A stretch of DNA of 64,000 nucleotides from CAYNZV01 sp965217095 (GTDB lineage: Bacteria; Latescibacterota; UBA2968; UBA8231), in contig OZ244235.1 of the NCBI GenBank assembly GCA_965217095.1, positions 186,001-250,000 of the forward strand. Reading direction: 5' to 3'. Below are positions 44,839 to 54,445 of the stretch, piece after piece. Every line of letters starts with the position of its first letter. Within the stretch, counting starts at the first letter, position 1. A model generated the notes under the pieces. It saw nothing but the letters and a program-made list of their open reading frames with translations. It was not told the DNA's origin and did no database searches. Both the position numbers and the translations under genes were made by a program.

Positions 44839-46476
44839 GTGGATGCAGACAGGATGAAGGCGCGCTGGCGGAAACGTCGGATCATTTACAACAACGACGG
44901 CGACGACGTGATCGAAGCGCGCCCCGGCGTGGAACATGAGTATGACGTTTCCGAAGCCCTGACGGTGCGCGCCAGCGGCGATCTGGTACAGGATTTTCTC
45001 GATGCCCGCAGCACGCCCTTGATCGGGACCCAGGTGGACAGCAACTGGTTCTCCCCTTGCATGGCGGGCCTCACCTTTTCGCACCATACGAAGTTGGGCG
45101 GATTCTACGGCAAGGAGATCCCGCTGGAACTGGTGGAGAAGTATGGTCGCGACACCTTGCAAATACAGCTGGATTTCAGCCACGAGCACGGCATGGAGGC
45201 GGTCTGGGCCCTGCGCATGAACGATGTCCACGACTCCCACGCGCCCGGCTCGCGTCGCTGGACCTACGGTTTGGCTCCGTTCAAAAAGGAAAATCCCGAG
45301 TTCATGATGGGGCAAGAGGGCGATTGGGATAAATACGCCGGCAGCCCCAAAGCGAATTGGACGGGGTTGGACTTTGCCGTTCCCGAAGTGCGCGAGTACA
45401 TCTTTTCCATCATTCAGGAAGTGGCGCAGAACTACGACGTCGACTGTATCGGCATGGAGTTCTTCAAGTACTTCCCATTCTTCCGCGAATCGCTGGAGAG
45501 GAATCCCGTCGAGCCGGAGCATCTGGAGCTGATGAACGATCTGTTGCGGCGTATCCGGCGCATGGCGGACGAGCAGGCCAGCCGCCGCGGCCGCCCCCTG
45601 CTGCTGGCGGCGCACACGCCGTTCAGCCTCGCCGATTCGATCCATGTCGGGCTCGACCTGGAAACGTGGCTGGCGGAGGGATTGATCGACCAGCTCATGC
45701 CCGGCGGCTATTACGAATCGGAGGTGTTCTGCAGTTCCTTCAGCGAGATCATCGCCCTGGGACACAAATACGAGGTCCCGGTCTATCCCTGCTTGTCCTG
45801 GGGCTTCTGGGATCGCTGGGCTTTTCTCGGACTGAGCGACGGCAAACACAGACAGTCCAGGTCGTGGATAGAGACCCTCTACGGGGGGCAGACCGAACGC
45901 GCCGGCAAACCGTCGTTCATCCTTGTGTTCAACGGGTGGGAGGGCACACTCCCCGCCTGGCGCGCCGCCGCCATGAATATGTTCAACGCCGGCGCCGATG
46001 GACTCTACCTCTTCAATCCCGCTTTCGGCGAGCCGCAATGGTGGCGCGAGATCGGCGAAACGGCAACCATGGCGGGAAAAGACAAGCTCTACGGCATCGC
46101 GCGTTTCGCAGGCCCCAATAGCCTCTCCGAAGTCCCGGAGGTTACCCTCCCCGTGTCCGCGGGTTTTCAGGTGGGCGAGGATGTCGGATCCGCCGGTGCG
46201 CACAGCATCGATTTCAGCCTGCATCTGTGGGATTGGGTTCCCGGTGACGACTTCTCGGTGAAACTCAACGGCGCGGCGGTCGATGGGCTGCACCCGACCG
46301 ACCCGGACCGAAACCCGGAAGAAGGTCAGTGGTTGCAGGGCAAGCTCGAGGCCAAACAGATCCGTCGCGGTGAGAATCAGCTGGACGTGGCGGTGCAGAA
46401 CCGCGGCGAGTCCGCTTCGTCTGCCGTCGTGCTTGACGCAGCGCAGCTGCGGGTTCGTTGCGAAGAGGTCGGCTGA
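44839..46476 (+). CDS. TIM-barrel family B protein, GH10-like glycosidase candidate (copy 1)
   Basis: The 545-residue protein begins at GTG 44839 (AAGGAG 8 bases upstream). The core has strand-helix units of a TIM barrel: DARSTPLIGTQVDSNWF, LDFSHEHGMEAVWALRMND, VREYIFSIIQEVAQNYDVDC-IGMEFFKY, LMPGGYYESE and YPCLSWGFWDRWA. The 'Y-D-V-D-x-I-x-x-E' strand end matches GH10-like/GHL10 proteins, where the acidic residues lie at the active site. A C-terminal jelly-roll (DDFSVKLNGAAVDGL, GENQLDVAVQNRG) follows. No signal peptide is present. Copies 2 and 3 are at 49736 and 54446. Substrate is unknown. Confidence 0.75.
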   Translation: MDADRMKARWRKRRIIYNNDGDDVIEARPGVEHEYDVSEALTVRASGDLVQDFLDARSTPLIGTQVDSNWFSPCMAGLTFSHHTKLGGFYGKEIPLELVEKYGRDTLQIQLDFSHEHGMEAVWALRMNDVHDSHAPGSRRWTYGLAPFKKENPEFMMGQEGDWDKYAGSPKANWTGLDFAVPEVREYIFSIIQEVAQNYDVDCIGMEFFKYFPFFRESLERNPVEPEHLELMNDLLRRIRRMADEQASRRGRPLLLAAHTPFSLADSIHVGLDLETWLAEGLIDQLMPGGYYESEVFCSSFSEIIALGHKYEVPVYPCLSWGFWDRWAFLGLSDGKHRQSRSWIETLYGGQTERAGKPSFILVFNGWEGTLPAWRAAAMNMFNAGADGLYLFNPAFGEPQWWREIGETATMAGKDKLYGIARFAGPNSLSEVPEVTLPVSAGFQVGEDVGSAGAHSIDFSLHLWDWVPGDDFSVKLNGAAVDGLHPTDPDRNPEEGQWLQGKLEAKQIRRGENQLDVAVQNRGESASSAVVLDAAQLRVRCEEVG

Positions 46477-46480
46477 CATC

Positions 46481-48064
46481 ATGACCGCAAAACCGTTCCA
46501 AATTCCGCTCGGCCAGCGCCAGCTCTTTCTCGACGATCACGGGGTTGCCGCGATCGAGAACCTCGAACGTGTCTTACATCCGCCGGAGAAGAAAGGTGCG
46601 GTAATCGAGCTCGACTACCCGCACGAAACCAGTCTGCTGATCGGTGGCGCGCCCACGTGGGACCCGATCGCCCACTGTTTTCGGGTCTGGGTGATGGTAG
46701 ATGGCGGCACGGCGCTGTTCGAGAGCGAAGACGGCGTCGATTGGGAGCGGCCGCGCTTACGCTGCACGGAGCACAGGGGTTCGCTGGAGAACAATCTGGT
46801 GGCCGGACCGTGCGGTTACCACGTAATCTTCGATCCTCATGACCCCGACGCCTCGCGCCGCTACAAGAGCATTCATCTGCGCGGCGCCATGGAACGAGTG
46901 GTGAGCCCCAGCGACCAGCATTGGAAGCTGCACCACAACCCGTGGCGCCTGGCTTACGATCGTGGCCACGTGCTCAACGATCCGCGTCAGTATCAGCTGA
47001 GCTGGGTGATCCAGGTTGAGGAGCGGGAGAACGCGCCGGCGGACGAGCGCTTCGAAGGCAGGGGCTGCTTCCAGACGCACGACCTTACGGTCAGCCACGA
47101 TGGGATTCACTGGCGTGCCCTGGACCGTCCCGGCCTGCCCACGGGGGATACGGGCCACCTGAGTTTCGACGAGGTGACTGGGACCTACATCGCCGCGCTG
47201 AAGGAAGGGGAGATGGGACGCCGCGGTCGCTCGATCGCGCTGGCCACCAGCAAGGACTTCGATCACTGGAGCCAACCGGAGCTGGTCTTTCACGCCGATG
47301 ACAGGGATCAGGAGATGGCGAGGGAGCGCATCGCCGCGCGCCTGGCCAATCCGCAGATGGTGCAGCCCATCTACAATGTCCCGGAGGAGTATTTCGTCGA
47401 CGTCTACAATATGGGGGTGTTCCGTTATGAGGGTCTCTACATCGGCATGGCGGCGTTCTTTCATCATACCGGGGACGTGAACGAGAACTCCGATGGTTTC
47501 CACGTCGTGCAACTCACCAGCAGCCGCGATCTCTACAACTGGAACAGGGTTGCCGAGCGCGCCGCATTCATAACCCCGTCGGCCATCGACACGGGACATT
47601 ACGATCTGAGCCAGATCATGTCGCCTTCGCGCCCGGTGCACATGAACGGCGAGCTGTGGTTCTATTACTACGGCGGCAAGTATCGCTCGCCTCACGAAGA
47701 TGACGATCCCCGCACTACGGGCGTCTGCCGCGCGGTGCTCAGGCGGGACGGTTTCGTTTCCCTCGATGCCGACGGCACGGAAGGGTCGGTGTTGACCGAT
47801 TCGTTCCTGCTGCAGAGCCCGTGGCTGTTCGCCAATCTCGATGCGGCTGCTGGTTCGGTGCAGGTGGAGGTGCTGGACGAGTCGGGCAGCTCGATCGCCG
47901 CATCGGAACCGATCAAGGGCAATCATCTGCGTTATCCAGTGCAGTGGAAAAGCGGCGATCTGGCCGCGGCGGTCAATCGGCCGGTGCAGCTGCGCTTCAC
48001 GGCGAGCGAGGCGTCCATCTACTCCTACTGGTTCGACGCGGTGACGGAGCCGGCGCCGCATTGA
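46481..48064 (+). CDS. Propeller family C protein, GH32/43-like (copy 2)
   Basis: ATG 46481, four bases after the family B stop, gives 527 residues beginning MTAKPFQIPLGQRQLFLDDH. The frame is open further upstream but overlaps gene B and is rejected. Blade motifs include WDPIAHCFRVWVMVDGG, FESEDGVDWERPRL, LTSSRDLYNWNRVA and ELWFYYYGGKY; the C-terminal part has AVLRRDGFVSLDADG and ends YSYWFDAVTEPAPH. It differs from the 8.1-kb copy in the middle but shares both ends. It is predicted cytoplasmic and co-transcribed with A, VOC and B. Confidence 0.75.
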   Translation: MTAKPFQIPLGQRQLFLDDHGVAAIENLERVLHPPEKKGAVIELDYPHETSLLIGGAPTWDPIAHCFRVWVMVDGGTALFESEDGVDWERPRLRCTEHRGSLENNLVAGPCGYHVIFDPHDPDASRRYKSIHLRGAMERVVSPSDQHWKLHHNPWRLAYDRGHVLNDPRQYQLSWVIQVEERENAPADERFEGRGCFQTHDLTVSHDGIHWRALDRPGLPTGDTGHLSFDEVTGTYIAALKEGEMGRRGRSIALATSKDFDHWSQPELVFHADDRDQEMARERIAARLANPQMVQPIYNVPEEYFVDVYNMGVFRYEGLYIGMAAFFHHTGDVNENSDGFHVVQLTSSRDLYNWNRVAERAAFITPSAIDTGHYDLSQIMSPSRPVHMNGELWFYYYGGKYRSPHEDDDPRTTGVCRAVLRRDGFVSLDADGTEGSVLTDSFLLQSPWLFANLDAAAGSVQVEVLDESGSSIAASEPIKGNHLRYPVQWKSGDLAAAVNRPVQLRFTASEASIYSYWFDAVTEPAPH

Positions 48065-48186
48065 GGATCTGCTGAATTGGTGAAGAGCGACTGGACGACG
48101 GGGCCGCCGGACCCCCTGGGCAACCAGGACTCGGCGCTGGGCATCGTTTCCGGTCACCTCGTGTCCGCGAGAAATGGAGATATGAC

Positions 48187-49527
48187 ATGGCAATGAAACG
48201 AACTGTAGGCGTGCGCAAGGTGGTGCTCAAGGATCTGCGCCACAACATCGTCCATCGTGATGAAGGCATGTACCTCTTCTGCACCAATCGCGGCGGCATA
48301 TGGAATTTCGGGGATGGAGAGATCGCCGTCGCCTATCTGGCCGTGCCCATGGACTACAGCAACATGAGAGAAGGCCCCAACAAGCAGTGGGAACGCCATT
48401 GCGGCGGCCCCCGCAGCATGTGGGGACACCACGAGCGCTGGGGCGGTGAATCGGGCTGTATGATCAGCCGTTCCTTCGACAACGGCGAGACCTGGCCCGA
48501 TGACCAGCGCCAATGGGTCTGGACCAACGACCGGACCACGGACGAGATTCTCGACTGGCTGCGACCCAGAGATCGCAGCGAGCGCGAAGAGATCGATCTG
48601 GGCGACCGTGACGCCATTATCCACTTCTGTCCCGGGAGCTACCTCAAGCCTCCCATTGGCCTCGCCGGGACACCAGATCCAGACCGGGCTAGCTTCGATC
48701 TGGGTCGACGGCGACACCTGCCGACCTTAAGCCTGCGCAGCAGGGACCGCGGACGCACCTGGGAAAAGCATGCGACGGTGATCGACAATCCGTCGTGGGC
48801 TCCGGGTGGAGGGTTCATGGGAGCGAACCTCGGTCTCGTCCGTTTCGACAACGGGGTCCTCGGCATTATCGGCGCCGTCCACTGGCGGCACGTCCTCTGC
48901 TACTACGTCAGCTATGACAACGGGATTTCGTGGGAGTACTGCAGCGACGTGGTTCGCGTGAGCCCGCACCTCACTCGCTCCGCACCGGGCGAGGAAGGCG
49001 TCGGCTACACCTATCCCGGGGTGCACCGGCTGCCCGACGGGCGCCTGATGGCCTGCATGTACAAGGTACCCGCCGAAATGCCCGCTGTTGCTTTTTCCGC
49101 GGACGACGGCATGACCTGGTCTGAGCCCCACTTCGTGACCAGTCCGGGTAATCTTTTTGGCAACATGAGCGATCCCGAGCCCGAGCGCCCGTTGAACGAA
49201 CCGCCCAGCTTCAACCGCTGGCGCTGCCCCTCGGCCCTGGTGCTGCGCGACGGTCGCATCCTCGTTCTGTTCGCGCGCCGTACTCCCAGCCCCGGCAACC
49301 GCGGGATCCTGGGCGTGGTTAGCGAGGATCTGGGCGAGACCTGGAGCGAGGAGTTCGTCGTGCGTGGCGATGCCTACAGCTGGGACATGGGGTATCAGGT
49401 GCCCACCGAGCTGCCGGACGGCCGAATCTTCCTGGCCTATTGGTTCTGCTCCAAGGATCAGGAGGAACCGATCGAGGACGTGCAGATCGTGCGCCACATT
49501 GCGGGATCCTTCTTCAGACTGGACTGA
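48187..49527 (+). CDS. Sialidase-superfamily six-bladed propeller protein
   Basis: The protein has 446 residues. Asp-box motifs (S-x-D-x-G-x-T-W type) recur: SFDNGETW, SRDRGRTWE, SYDNGISWE, SADDGMTWS, SEDLGETWS. They mark a BNR/sialidase fold. Conserved Arg residues of true sialidases cannot be placed reliably, so other glycosidase or lyase activities are possible. No signal peptide is seen. A weak ribosome-binding site (GGAGATATGAC) precedes ATG 48187. It closes the first module; a chimeric scar follows. Confidence 0.75.
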   Translation: MAMKRTVGVRKVVLKDLRHNIVHRDEGMYLFCTNRGGIWNFGDGEIAVAYLAVPMDYSNMREGPNKQWERHCGGPRSMWGHHERWGGESGCMISRSFDNGETWPDDQRQWVWTNDRTTDEILDWLRPRDRSEREEIDLGDRDAIIHFCPGSYLKPPIGLAGTPDPDRASFDLGRRRHLPTLSLRSRDRGRTWEKHATVIDNPSWAPGGGFMGANLGLVRFDNGVLGIIGAVHWRHVLCYYVSYDNGISWEYCSDVVRVSPHLTRSAPGEEGVGYTYPGVHRLPDGRLMACMYKVPAEMPAVAFSADDGMTWSEPHFVTSPGNLFGNMSDPEPERPLNEPPSFNRWRCPSALVLRDGRILVLFARRTPSPGNRGILGVVSEDLGETWSEEFVVRGDAYSWDMGYQVPTELPDGRIFLAYWFCSKDQEEPIEDVQIVRHIAGSFFRLD

Positions 49528-49600
49528 GAAACAGAAATGGCTGCCGAGGCAACGCCTGCCGCGATTGCGAAAATGCGAGCGACACAACCAGGCGGAGGAC

Positions 49601-49733
49601 AATGGCCGAACCCACAGTACCCCGGCTGCCGGTAGTCCTGGACATTGGCAACGAAGGCCGGACGGCATCAGCATGAACTTTTCCAACCGGCGAGTACTAC
49701 CGGATCCAATTAACCGAGAGCGAGGAGATTGAG
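49601..49733 (+). pseudogene. Chimeric scar: 5' end of an unknown gene joined to the VOC gene 3' end
   Basis: A ribosome-binding site and ATG 49601 start MAEPTVPRLPVVLDIGNEGR, the look of a real gene start. At about 49660 the sequence changes to the 3' end of the VOC gene (GGACGGCATCAGCATG..., with the same following ATCCAATTAACCGAG as at 44810). This is a recombination joint. It leads straight into family B copy 2. Confidence 0.65.
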
Positions 49734-49735
49734 AA

Positions 49736-51368
49736 GTGAATGCAGACCGGATGAAGGCGCGCTGGCGGCAACGCCGGATCATTTACAACAACGACGGCGA
49801 CGATGTAATCGAAGCACGCTCCGGAGTGGAACATGAGCATGACGTCGCCGGAGCCATGACGGTGCGCGCCACCGGAGATATGCTACAAGATTTTCTCGAT
49901 GCCCGCAGCACGCCTCTGATCGGCACCCAGGTGGACAGCAACTGGTTCGCCAGCTGCATGGCGGGCCTCACCTTTTCACACCATACGAAGTTGGGCGGAT
50001 TCTACGGCAAGGGGATCCCGCTGGAGCTGGTGGAGAAATACGGGCGCGACAGTTTGCAGGTACAGCTGGATTTCAGCCACGAGCATGGCCTGGAAGCAGC
50101 TTGGTGCCTGCGCATGAACGATCCCCATGATTCCTTCCCCATGGGTTCGCGTCGATGGACCTACGGTCTGGCCAAGTTCAAGCGAGACCATCCGCAATAC
50201 ATGATGGGCACGGAGGGCGATTGGGAGAAATACCCGAGGGGTCACCCGCGTTGTTACTGGACGAAAATGGATTTCGCCATTCCGCAGGTGCGCGAGCACA
50301 TCTTCGGCATCATTCAGGAGGTGGCGCAGAACTACGACGTGGACTGTATCGGCATGGAGTTCTTCAAGTACTGGCCCTTCTTCCGTGAGTCGCTGGAGGG
50401 CAATCCCGTCGAACCGGAGCATCTGGAGTTGATGAACGATTTCTTGCGGCGCATCCGGCACATGGCCGACGAGCAGGCCAACCGCCGCGGCCGCCCACTG
50501 CTGCTGGCGGCGCATACGCCGTTCAGCCTTGCCGATTCGATACACGTGGGGGTCGACCTGGAAACGTGGGTGGCGGAGGGATTGATCGATCTGCTCATGC
50601 CCGGCGGCAACTTGGAATCGGTGTTTTGCAGTTCCTACAACGATATGATCGCACTGGGACACAAGTACGAGGTTCCGGTCTATCCCTGCGTGTCCTGGGG
50701 CTTCTGGGATCGCTGGGCCTTTCTCGGACTTACCGATGGCAAATACAGACAGTTCGGGTCGTGGGTAGAGACCCTCCGCGGAGCTCAGCCCGAGCGCGTC
50801 GGCAGACCGTCGTTTATTCTCGTGTTCAACAGCTGGGAGGGCACAATGGCCGCGTGGCGGGGAGCCGCCTCGAATCTGTTCAATTCCGGCGCCGATGGGC
50901 TCTACCTCTTCAATCCCGCGTTCGGCGAGCCGGAATGGTGGCGCGAGATCGGCGAACCGGCAACTATTGCGGGAAAAGACAGGCTCTACGGAATCGAGCG
51001 TTTTGTAGGCCCCAATAGCTTCACCGAAGTCCCGGAGAGTACCCTCCCCGTGTCCGCGGGTTTTCAGGTGGGCGAGGGAGGTCGGATCTGCCGGTGCGCG
51101 CAGCATCGATTTCAGCCTGCATCTGTGGGATTGGGCTCCCGGTGACGACTTCTCGGTGAAACTCAACGGCGCCGCTGTCGAGGGGCTGGAACCGGCCGAT
51201 CCGGACCGAAAACCCAAGGAAGGTCAGTGGCTGCAGGGCAAGCTCGATGCCAGACAGATCCGTCGCGGTGAGAATCAGCTGGACGTGGCGGTGCGGAACC
51301 GCGGCGAGTCCGCTTCATCTCCAGTCGTGCTGGACACGGTGCAGCTGCGCGTGCGGTGCGAATCCTGA
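49736..51368 (+). pseudogene. TIM-barrel family B gene, copy 2, frameshifted near the 3' end
   Basis: GTG 49736 begins a protein very similar to copies 1 and 3 through LPVSAGFQVGE. At about 51080 the sequence reads GAGGGAGGTCGG where copy 3 has GAGGATGTCGG, an extra base that sends the frame to a stop at 51145. The missing end (DDFSVKLNGAAVEGLEPADP, GENQLDVAVRNRG) is present in the next frame to 51368. The catalytic barrel is complete; only the C-terminal jelly-roll is lost, so partial function cannot be excluded. It is preceded by a VOC scar and followed by a family A 3' scar. Confidence 0.8.
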
Positions 51369-51406
51369 GCCGAGCGAATTGAAACAGAGACCATGATTTC
51401 CGAGCG

Positions 51407-51452
51407 GGGCGCGGCTGTGAAGGTGTACGCGTCGTACGTGGCGGGAGCCTGA
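51407..51452 (+). pseudogene. 3' scar of a family A gene
   Basis: The bases GTGAAGGTGTACGCG followed by TACGTGGCG match the last codons of family A (KVYALYVAKE). Everything upstream of this tail has been deleted. Confidence 0.65.
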
Positions 51453-51491
51453 GAAAGATTTGATCCTCGGACCCCAGAGGAAGCTGAAGCC

Positions 51492-52961
51492 ATGATAGAC
51501 GTGCAAAACGGTGTTGCCAACGCTACGGTCGAAGAAGCGGTGCTGTTTCCCTTCGACAACCACAGCATCCCTTTCAGCACCGGACTGCGGTTGCAGCTGA
51601 TTCCGGGAAAGACGCCCTACAACAAACCCCCGATCGTCCTGCGCAGCGGAAGTCCCGGCGAGCCCGATGACCAGATGGTCTGTTTCTATGGAACCGTCAT
51701 CGATTTCGATGGCGAGCTGCGCATGTGGTACCAGTCCTGGAGCAGCCAGGACAGTGGCAGGCGACTGGGGTATGCCGTCAGCCAGGACGGCGTCAACTGG
51801 GAGAAACCGAAGCTGGGCTTGGTGGAGTTCAACGGCTCGAAGGAGAACAACATCATCGACCTGTTCGACGGCCAGCCCTGTCTGACCAGCGCGCCTGTCC
51901 TCTACGATCCGGACGACCCCGATCCCAACCGCCGCTTCAAGATGTGCATCGAGGCCGACCAATTCGTCAACAGCCTGGCGGTTGCCTACAGCGCCGACGG
52001 CCTGCGCTGGCGGGCGTCTCCCAACAACCCGGTAGGTCCCGCCCAGGAGACCGGCAGCGTAGTCAAGCACAACGGCTGCTATTACGTCACCTCCCAGGAT
52101 GAGCTGGGCTACCACGGCTCCCACTTCGGCATCGCGCGCAAGATGGTGACCTTCGCCTCCTACGATTTCGAGACCTGGACCCAGGCCTCCTGTCTCAGTT
52201 TCAGCAGAGACAACGTGTTGCCACGCCCCATGGAGCCGTACCACAACATGTCGGAGGAAGCTCACCAGGGCGCTATGTTATGGAGTCGGGGCAATGTGAT
52301 CATCGGGGTCTACGACATGTGGCACGGAAACCCGATGGCTGACCAGAGCCGGATCGATATGGACCTGGGCCTGGTGGTCAGCAACGACGCCCTGCGCTAT
52401 CGCGAGCCGATTCCCGATTTCAAGCTGATCCCCGCCACCGGCGAGCTGGAGCAACCCAACCGCTACGGCAAAGCCATTACCCACGGCCATGGGCCGGCCA
52501 TGGTCAACCACGGCGACCAGACCATGATGTGGTACGGGATGATCTACGGCAACGACATCCGTCTCGCCACCTGGCACCGGGACCGGCTTGGGTGTTTCGA
52601 GACCTTCGACGAGATGATCTTCGGCGAGGGGGAGTTCTTTCCGATTACGCGGCCGCGACCCCACTTCATCAGCTGCCCGCTGCGCGCTGGGGACGGTGCG
52701 CTGAAACTGTTTGCCAACGCCGATCTGAACGAGCATTGTCCGCTAACGGTAGAGGTGCTGGACGAGGGCTTCCATCCGCTGCCGGGGTACTCCGGGGATG
52801 CCTGTGTGCCGCTGGCGGAGGATGGGTTCAGGCAGCCGGTGCGCTGGAAAGAACGCGATGAGCTGCCGGCAGGGGAGACCTTCCGCTTGCAGGTGAATTA
52901 CGGCGATAGGCTCAGGCCGGAGGATGCGAAGGTGTACGCGCTGTACGTGGCGAAGGAATAG
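51492..52961 (+). CDS. Propeller family A protein, GH32/43-like (copy 2)
   Basis: The 489-residue protein is highly similar to the copy at 42877 from FPFDNHSIPFSTGLRLQL through DDPDPNRRFKMCIEA to DAKVYALYVAKE. Differences cluster in surface-like stretches (for example QSWSSQDSGRRLG for QAKSSLDKSGRRLG). ATG 51492 follows GGAAGCTGAAGCC. No VOC gene follows; instead there are about 130 bases of spacer and a BrnT-type toxin gene. The copy is intact. Confidence 0.75.
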   Translation: MIDVQNGVANATVEEAVLFPFDNHSIPFSTGLRLQLIPGKTPYNKPPIVLRSGSPGEPDDQMVCFYGTVIDFDGELRMWYQSWSSQDSGRRLGYAVSQDGVNWEKPKLGLVEFNGSKENNIIDLFDGQPCLTSAPVLYDPDDPDPNRRFKMCIEADQFVNSLAVAYSADGLRWRASPNNPVGPAQETGSVVKHNGCYYVTSQDELGYHGSHFGIARKMVTFASYDFETWTQASCLSFSRDNVLPRPMEPYHNMSEEAHQGAMLWSRGNVIIGVYDMWHGNPMADQSRIDMDLGLVVSNDALRYREPIPDFKLIPATGELEQPNRYGKAITHGHGPAMVNHGDQTMMWYGMIYGNDIRLATWHRDRLGCFETFDEMIFGEGEFFPITRPRPHFISCPLRAGDGALKLFANADLNEHCPLTVEVLDEGFHPLPGYSGDACVPLAEDGFRQPVRWKERDELPAGETFRLQVNYGDRLRPEDAKVYALYVAKE

Positions 52962-53093
52962 GGCGGGTCCTTACGAGGCTACGATCGGAGTATTCGCCGT
53001 ACAACGCCGATCACTGGTTAGCAGGCCGCACCGGCTTGTGTCAGCCATACAAAGGTATGGCTATTTAGCCATATTCTGCCTATATTATGTCAC

Positions 53094-53375
53094 GTGATCA
53101 AAGCCAGCTTCGAGTGGGACGCCAAGAAGGACGTTGAGAACCAGAAGAAACACGGCATCGCGTTCGCAGAAGCGCAATATGCGTTCGCTGATCCCAAGCG
53201 TGTTGTAGCCAGGGACCTAACTCACAGTACGGCGAAAGAGGACCGATTCTACTGTTTCGGCAAGGTTGGCTCAGGTATTGTGACGGTCAGATTTACGTAC
53301 CGCCGCAATATAATCCGCATCATTGGCGCCGGATATTGGAGGAAAGGCAAGAGAATCTATGAGAGCGAAAATTAA
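53094..53375 (+). CDS. brnT: BrnT-family toxin
   Basis: The 93-residue protein has the BrnT signature: FEWDAKKDVENQKKHGIAF near the N-terminus, FADPKRVVARDLTHS, and the C-terminal RNIIRIIGAGYWRKGKRIYE. BrnT toxins are RelE-fold ribonucleases. The start is GTG 53094. The gene overlaps the downstream antitoxin gene by 17 bases. It sits between two catabolic modules. Confidence 0.85.
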   Translation: MIKASFEWDAKKDVENQKKHGIAFAEAQYAFADPKRVVARDLTHSTAKEDRFYCFGKVGSGIVTVRFTYRRNIIRIIGAGYWRKGKRIYESEN

Positions 53376-53622
53376 GTACATAGACGAAGCCCTTGGGGAC
53401 CTCGAGGTTGTCGACGATTTTCTTCCTTCGCCTGACGAACTCGCCTTCAAAGACGAAACCGTGAAGGTGACAATCTCACTGAGCAAGTCGAGTGTCCAAT
53501 TTTTCAAGGAGAAGGCGGAGGAGCACGATACGCCTTATCAGAAAATGATTCGCAAACTTCTCGACTCGTATGTTGAGAAATACAAGCGCACTCTAACAAC
53601 CGATTCGAGTCACACGCGCTAA
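53359..53622 (+). CDS. brnA: BrnA-like antitoxin
   Basis: ATG 53359 gives an 87-residue acidic-then-basic protein starting MRAKIKYIDEALGDLEVVDD. The C-terminal part has a beta-strand (ETVKVTISLSKSSVQFFKEK) followed by helices (YQKMIRKLLDSYVEK), the ribbon-helix-helix pattern of BrnA/CopG antitoxins. It overlaps the toxin gene by 17 bases. It should neutralise BrnT and repress the operon. Confidence 0.75.
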   Translation: MRAKIKYIDEALGDLEVVDDFLPSPDELAFKDETVKVTISLSKSSVQFFKEKAEEHDTPYQKMIRKLLDSYVEKYKRTLTTDSSHTR

Positions 53623-53789
53623 TGTGCGCCGCTCAATCAGACGGTAGGTGCGACCGGCGAACCGATTCCCGCTGAAAGACCGCAACCTGAGAATGGGATA
53701 AAGGGAAAAAGTGTTGCTGACCACCTGACGGCAGGTTCTGCCGGCAAGGGTCCACGGGACGAAACGAGAAAGTCGCGCGAAGCTGCCCA

Positions 53790-53850
53790 ATTTTGCAGAC
53801 GTGCGCAAAATTCAGATCAACTGGAATCCAAGATGGTCGGAGCACATGCC
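53790..53850 (+). repeat. Duplicated 61-bp sequence with a 22-bp palindrome (copy 1)
   Basis: The first 22 bases, ATTTTGCAGACGTGCGCAAA..., are a near-perfect palindrome (53790-53811). The following about 39 bases are almost identical to 56138-56176. Read as protein, the copy gives KIQINWNPRWSEHMP. It could be a shared operator or a leftover of a lost gene. Confidence 0.7.
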
Positions 53851-53854
53851 TTAC

Positions 53855-53948
53855 GGCGGGGGAGTCGTTCCGCGTGCAGGTGAACTATGGTGAAGGGCTC
53901 AGGCCGGAGGATGCGACGGTGTACGCGTTGTACGTGGCGAAGGAGTAG
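53855..53948 (+). pseudogene. 3' scar of a family A gene, 94 bp
   Basis: Starting GGCGGGGGAGTCGTTCCGC, the sequence matches the last 31 codons of family A copy 1 (SFRxQVNYGxGLRPEDAxVYALYVAKE pattern) with a few substitutions and its own stop codon at 53946. The upstream 1.4 kb of the gene is absent. Confidence 0.85.
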
Positions 53949-54084
53949 ATTCTGCGGGGACCGACGGCATCTCAGACCGCAGGAATTGTTATCTTTGACG
54001 TTCGCTGGGGCAGACTGTGATACGATCTAGCGACCATGCCGCTACCTGAACTCGCGGTGTCGTCGGTATCACTGGAGAGTGAGC

Positions 54085-54285
54085 ATGATCAAGAATGACG
54101 AGGAATTACGCGTCACACTGGATAGAATTGCCAAGTTCCAAGAGCAGGTGTCCGCGCTGCGACCCTCAGAAACCAATCCCGGGAACTATCATGCCTCAGT
54201 GTCCGGCTTTATTGCCGAGATTGACCGGATGCAACTGGAGGTCCGGGAGTATCTCTCAGTCCATCCAGCCGAACTAGCGAGCTAG
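54085..54285 (+). CDS. Small helical protein starting MIKNDEE
   Basis: The protein has 66 residues (or 68 from GTG 54079): MIKNDEELRVTLDRIAKFQE, then a second helix SVSGFIAEIDRMQLEVREYL. Proteins of this size and start (MIKN-E-x-x-Y/L-R-x-T) are common next to toxin-antitoxin genes, but the function is unknown to me. A 5' copy of the same start occurs at 56921 after the HigA-like gene, which supports it being a real gene and a mark of duplication. Confidence 0.6.
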   Translation: MIKNDEELRVTLDRIAKFQEQVSALRPSETNPGNYHASVSGFIAEIDRMQLEVREYLSVHPAELAS

Positions 54286-54352
54286 GTAACCCACAATATT
54301 TGAAGTTCAATGACAAGCTGCCCTGGTCGCCGGCGCCGGGCTGCTGCCCGAG

Positions 54353-54445
54353 GCGAAGCTGTACGCGTTGTGCATCGGGAGCATGGAACTTTTCCAGCCG
54401 GCGAGTACTACCAGAGCCATTAACCGAGGGCGAGGAGATTGAGAA
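54353..54445 (+). pseudogene. Double scar: family A 3' end plus VOC 3' end
   Basis: AAGCTGTACGCGTTGTGC resembles the family A end (KVYALY) and is followed from about 54384 by GCATGGAACTTTTCCAGCC, the VOC end (SMELFQPAS), then CATTAACCGAGGGCGAGGAG, the family B leader. The order A-VOC-B is preserved although most of A and VOC is deleted. Confidence 0.75.

Noticed and set aside
46283..46480. Upstream extension of the family C gene
   Set aside because: It lies inside family B in another frame, and the ATG at 46481 restores the family N-terminus.
53633..53845. Minus-strand frame MLRPSWIPVDLNFAHVC
   Set aside because: It is the reverse of the duplicated 61-bp element; the plus-strand reading or a regulatory role is at least as likely.
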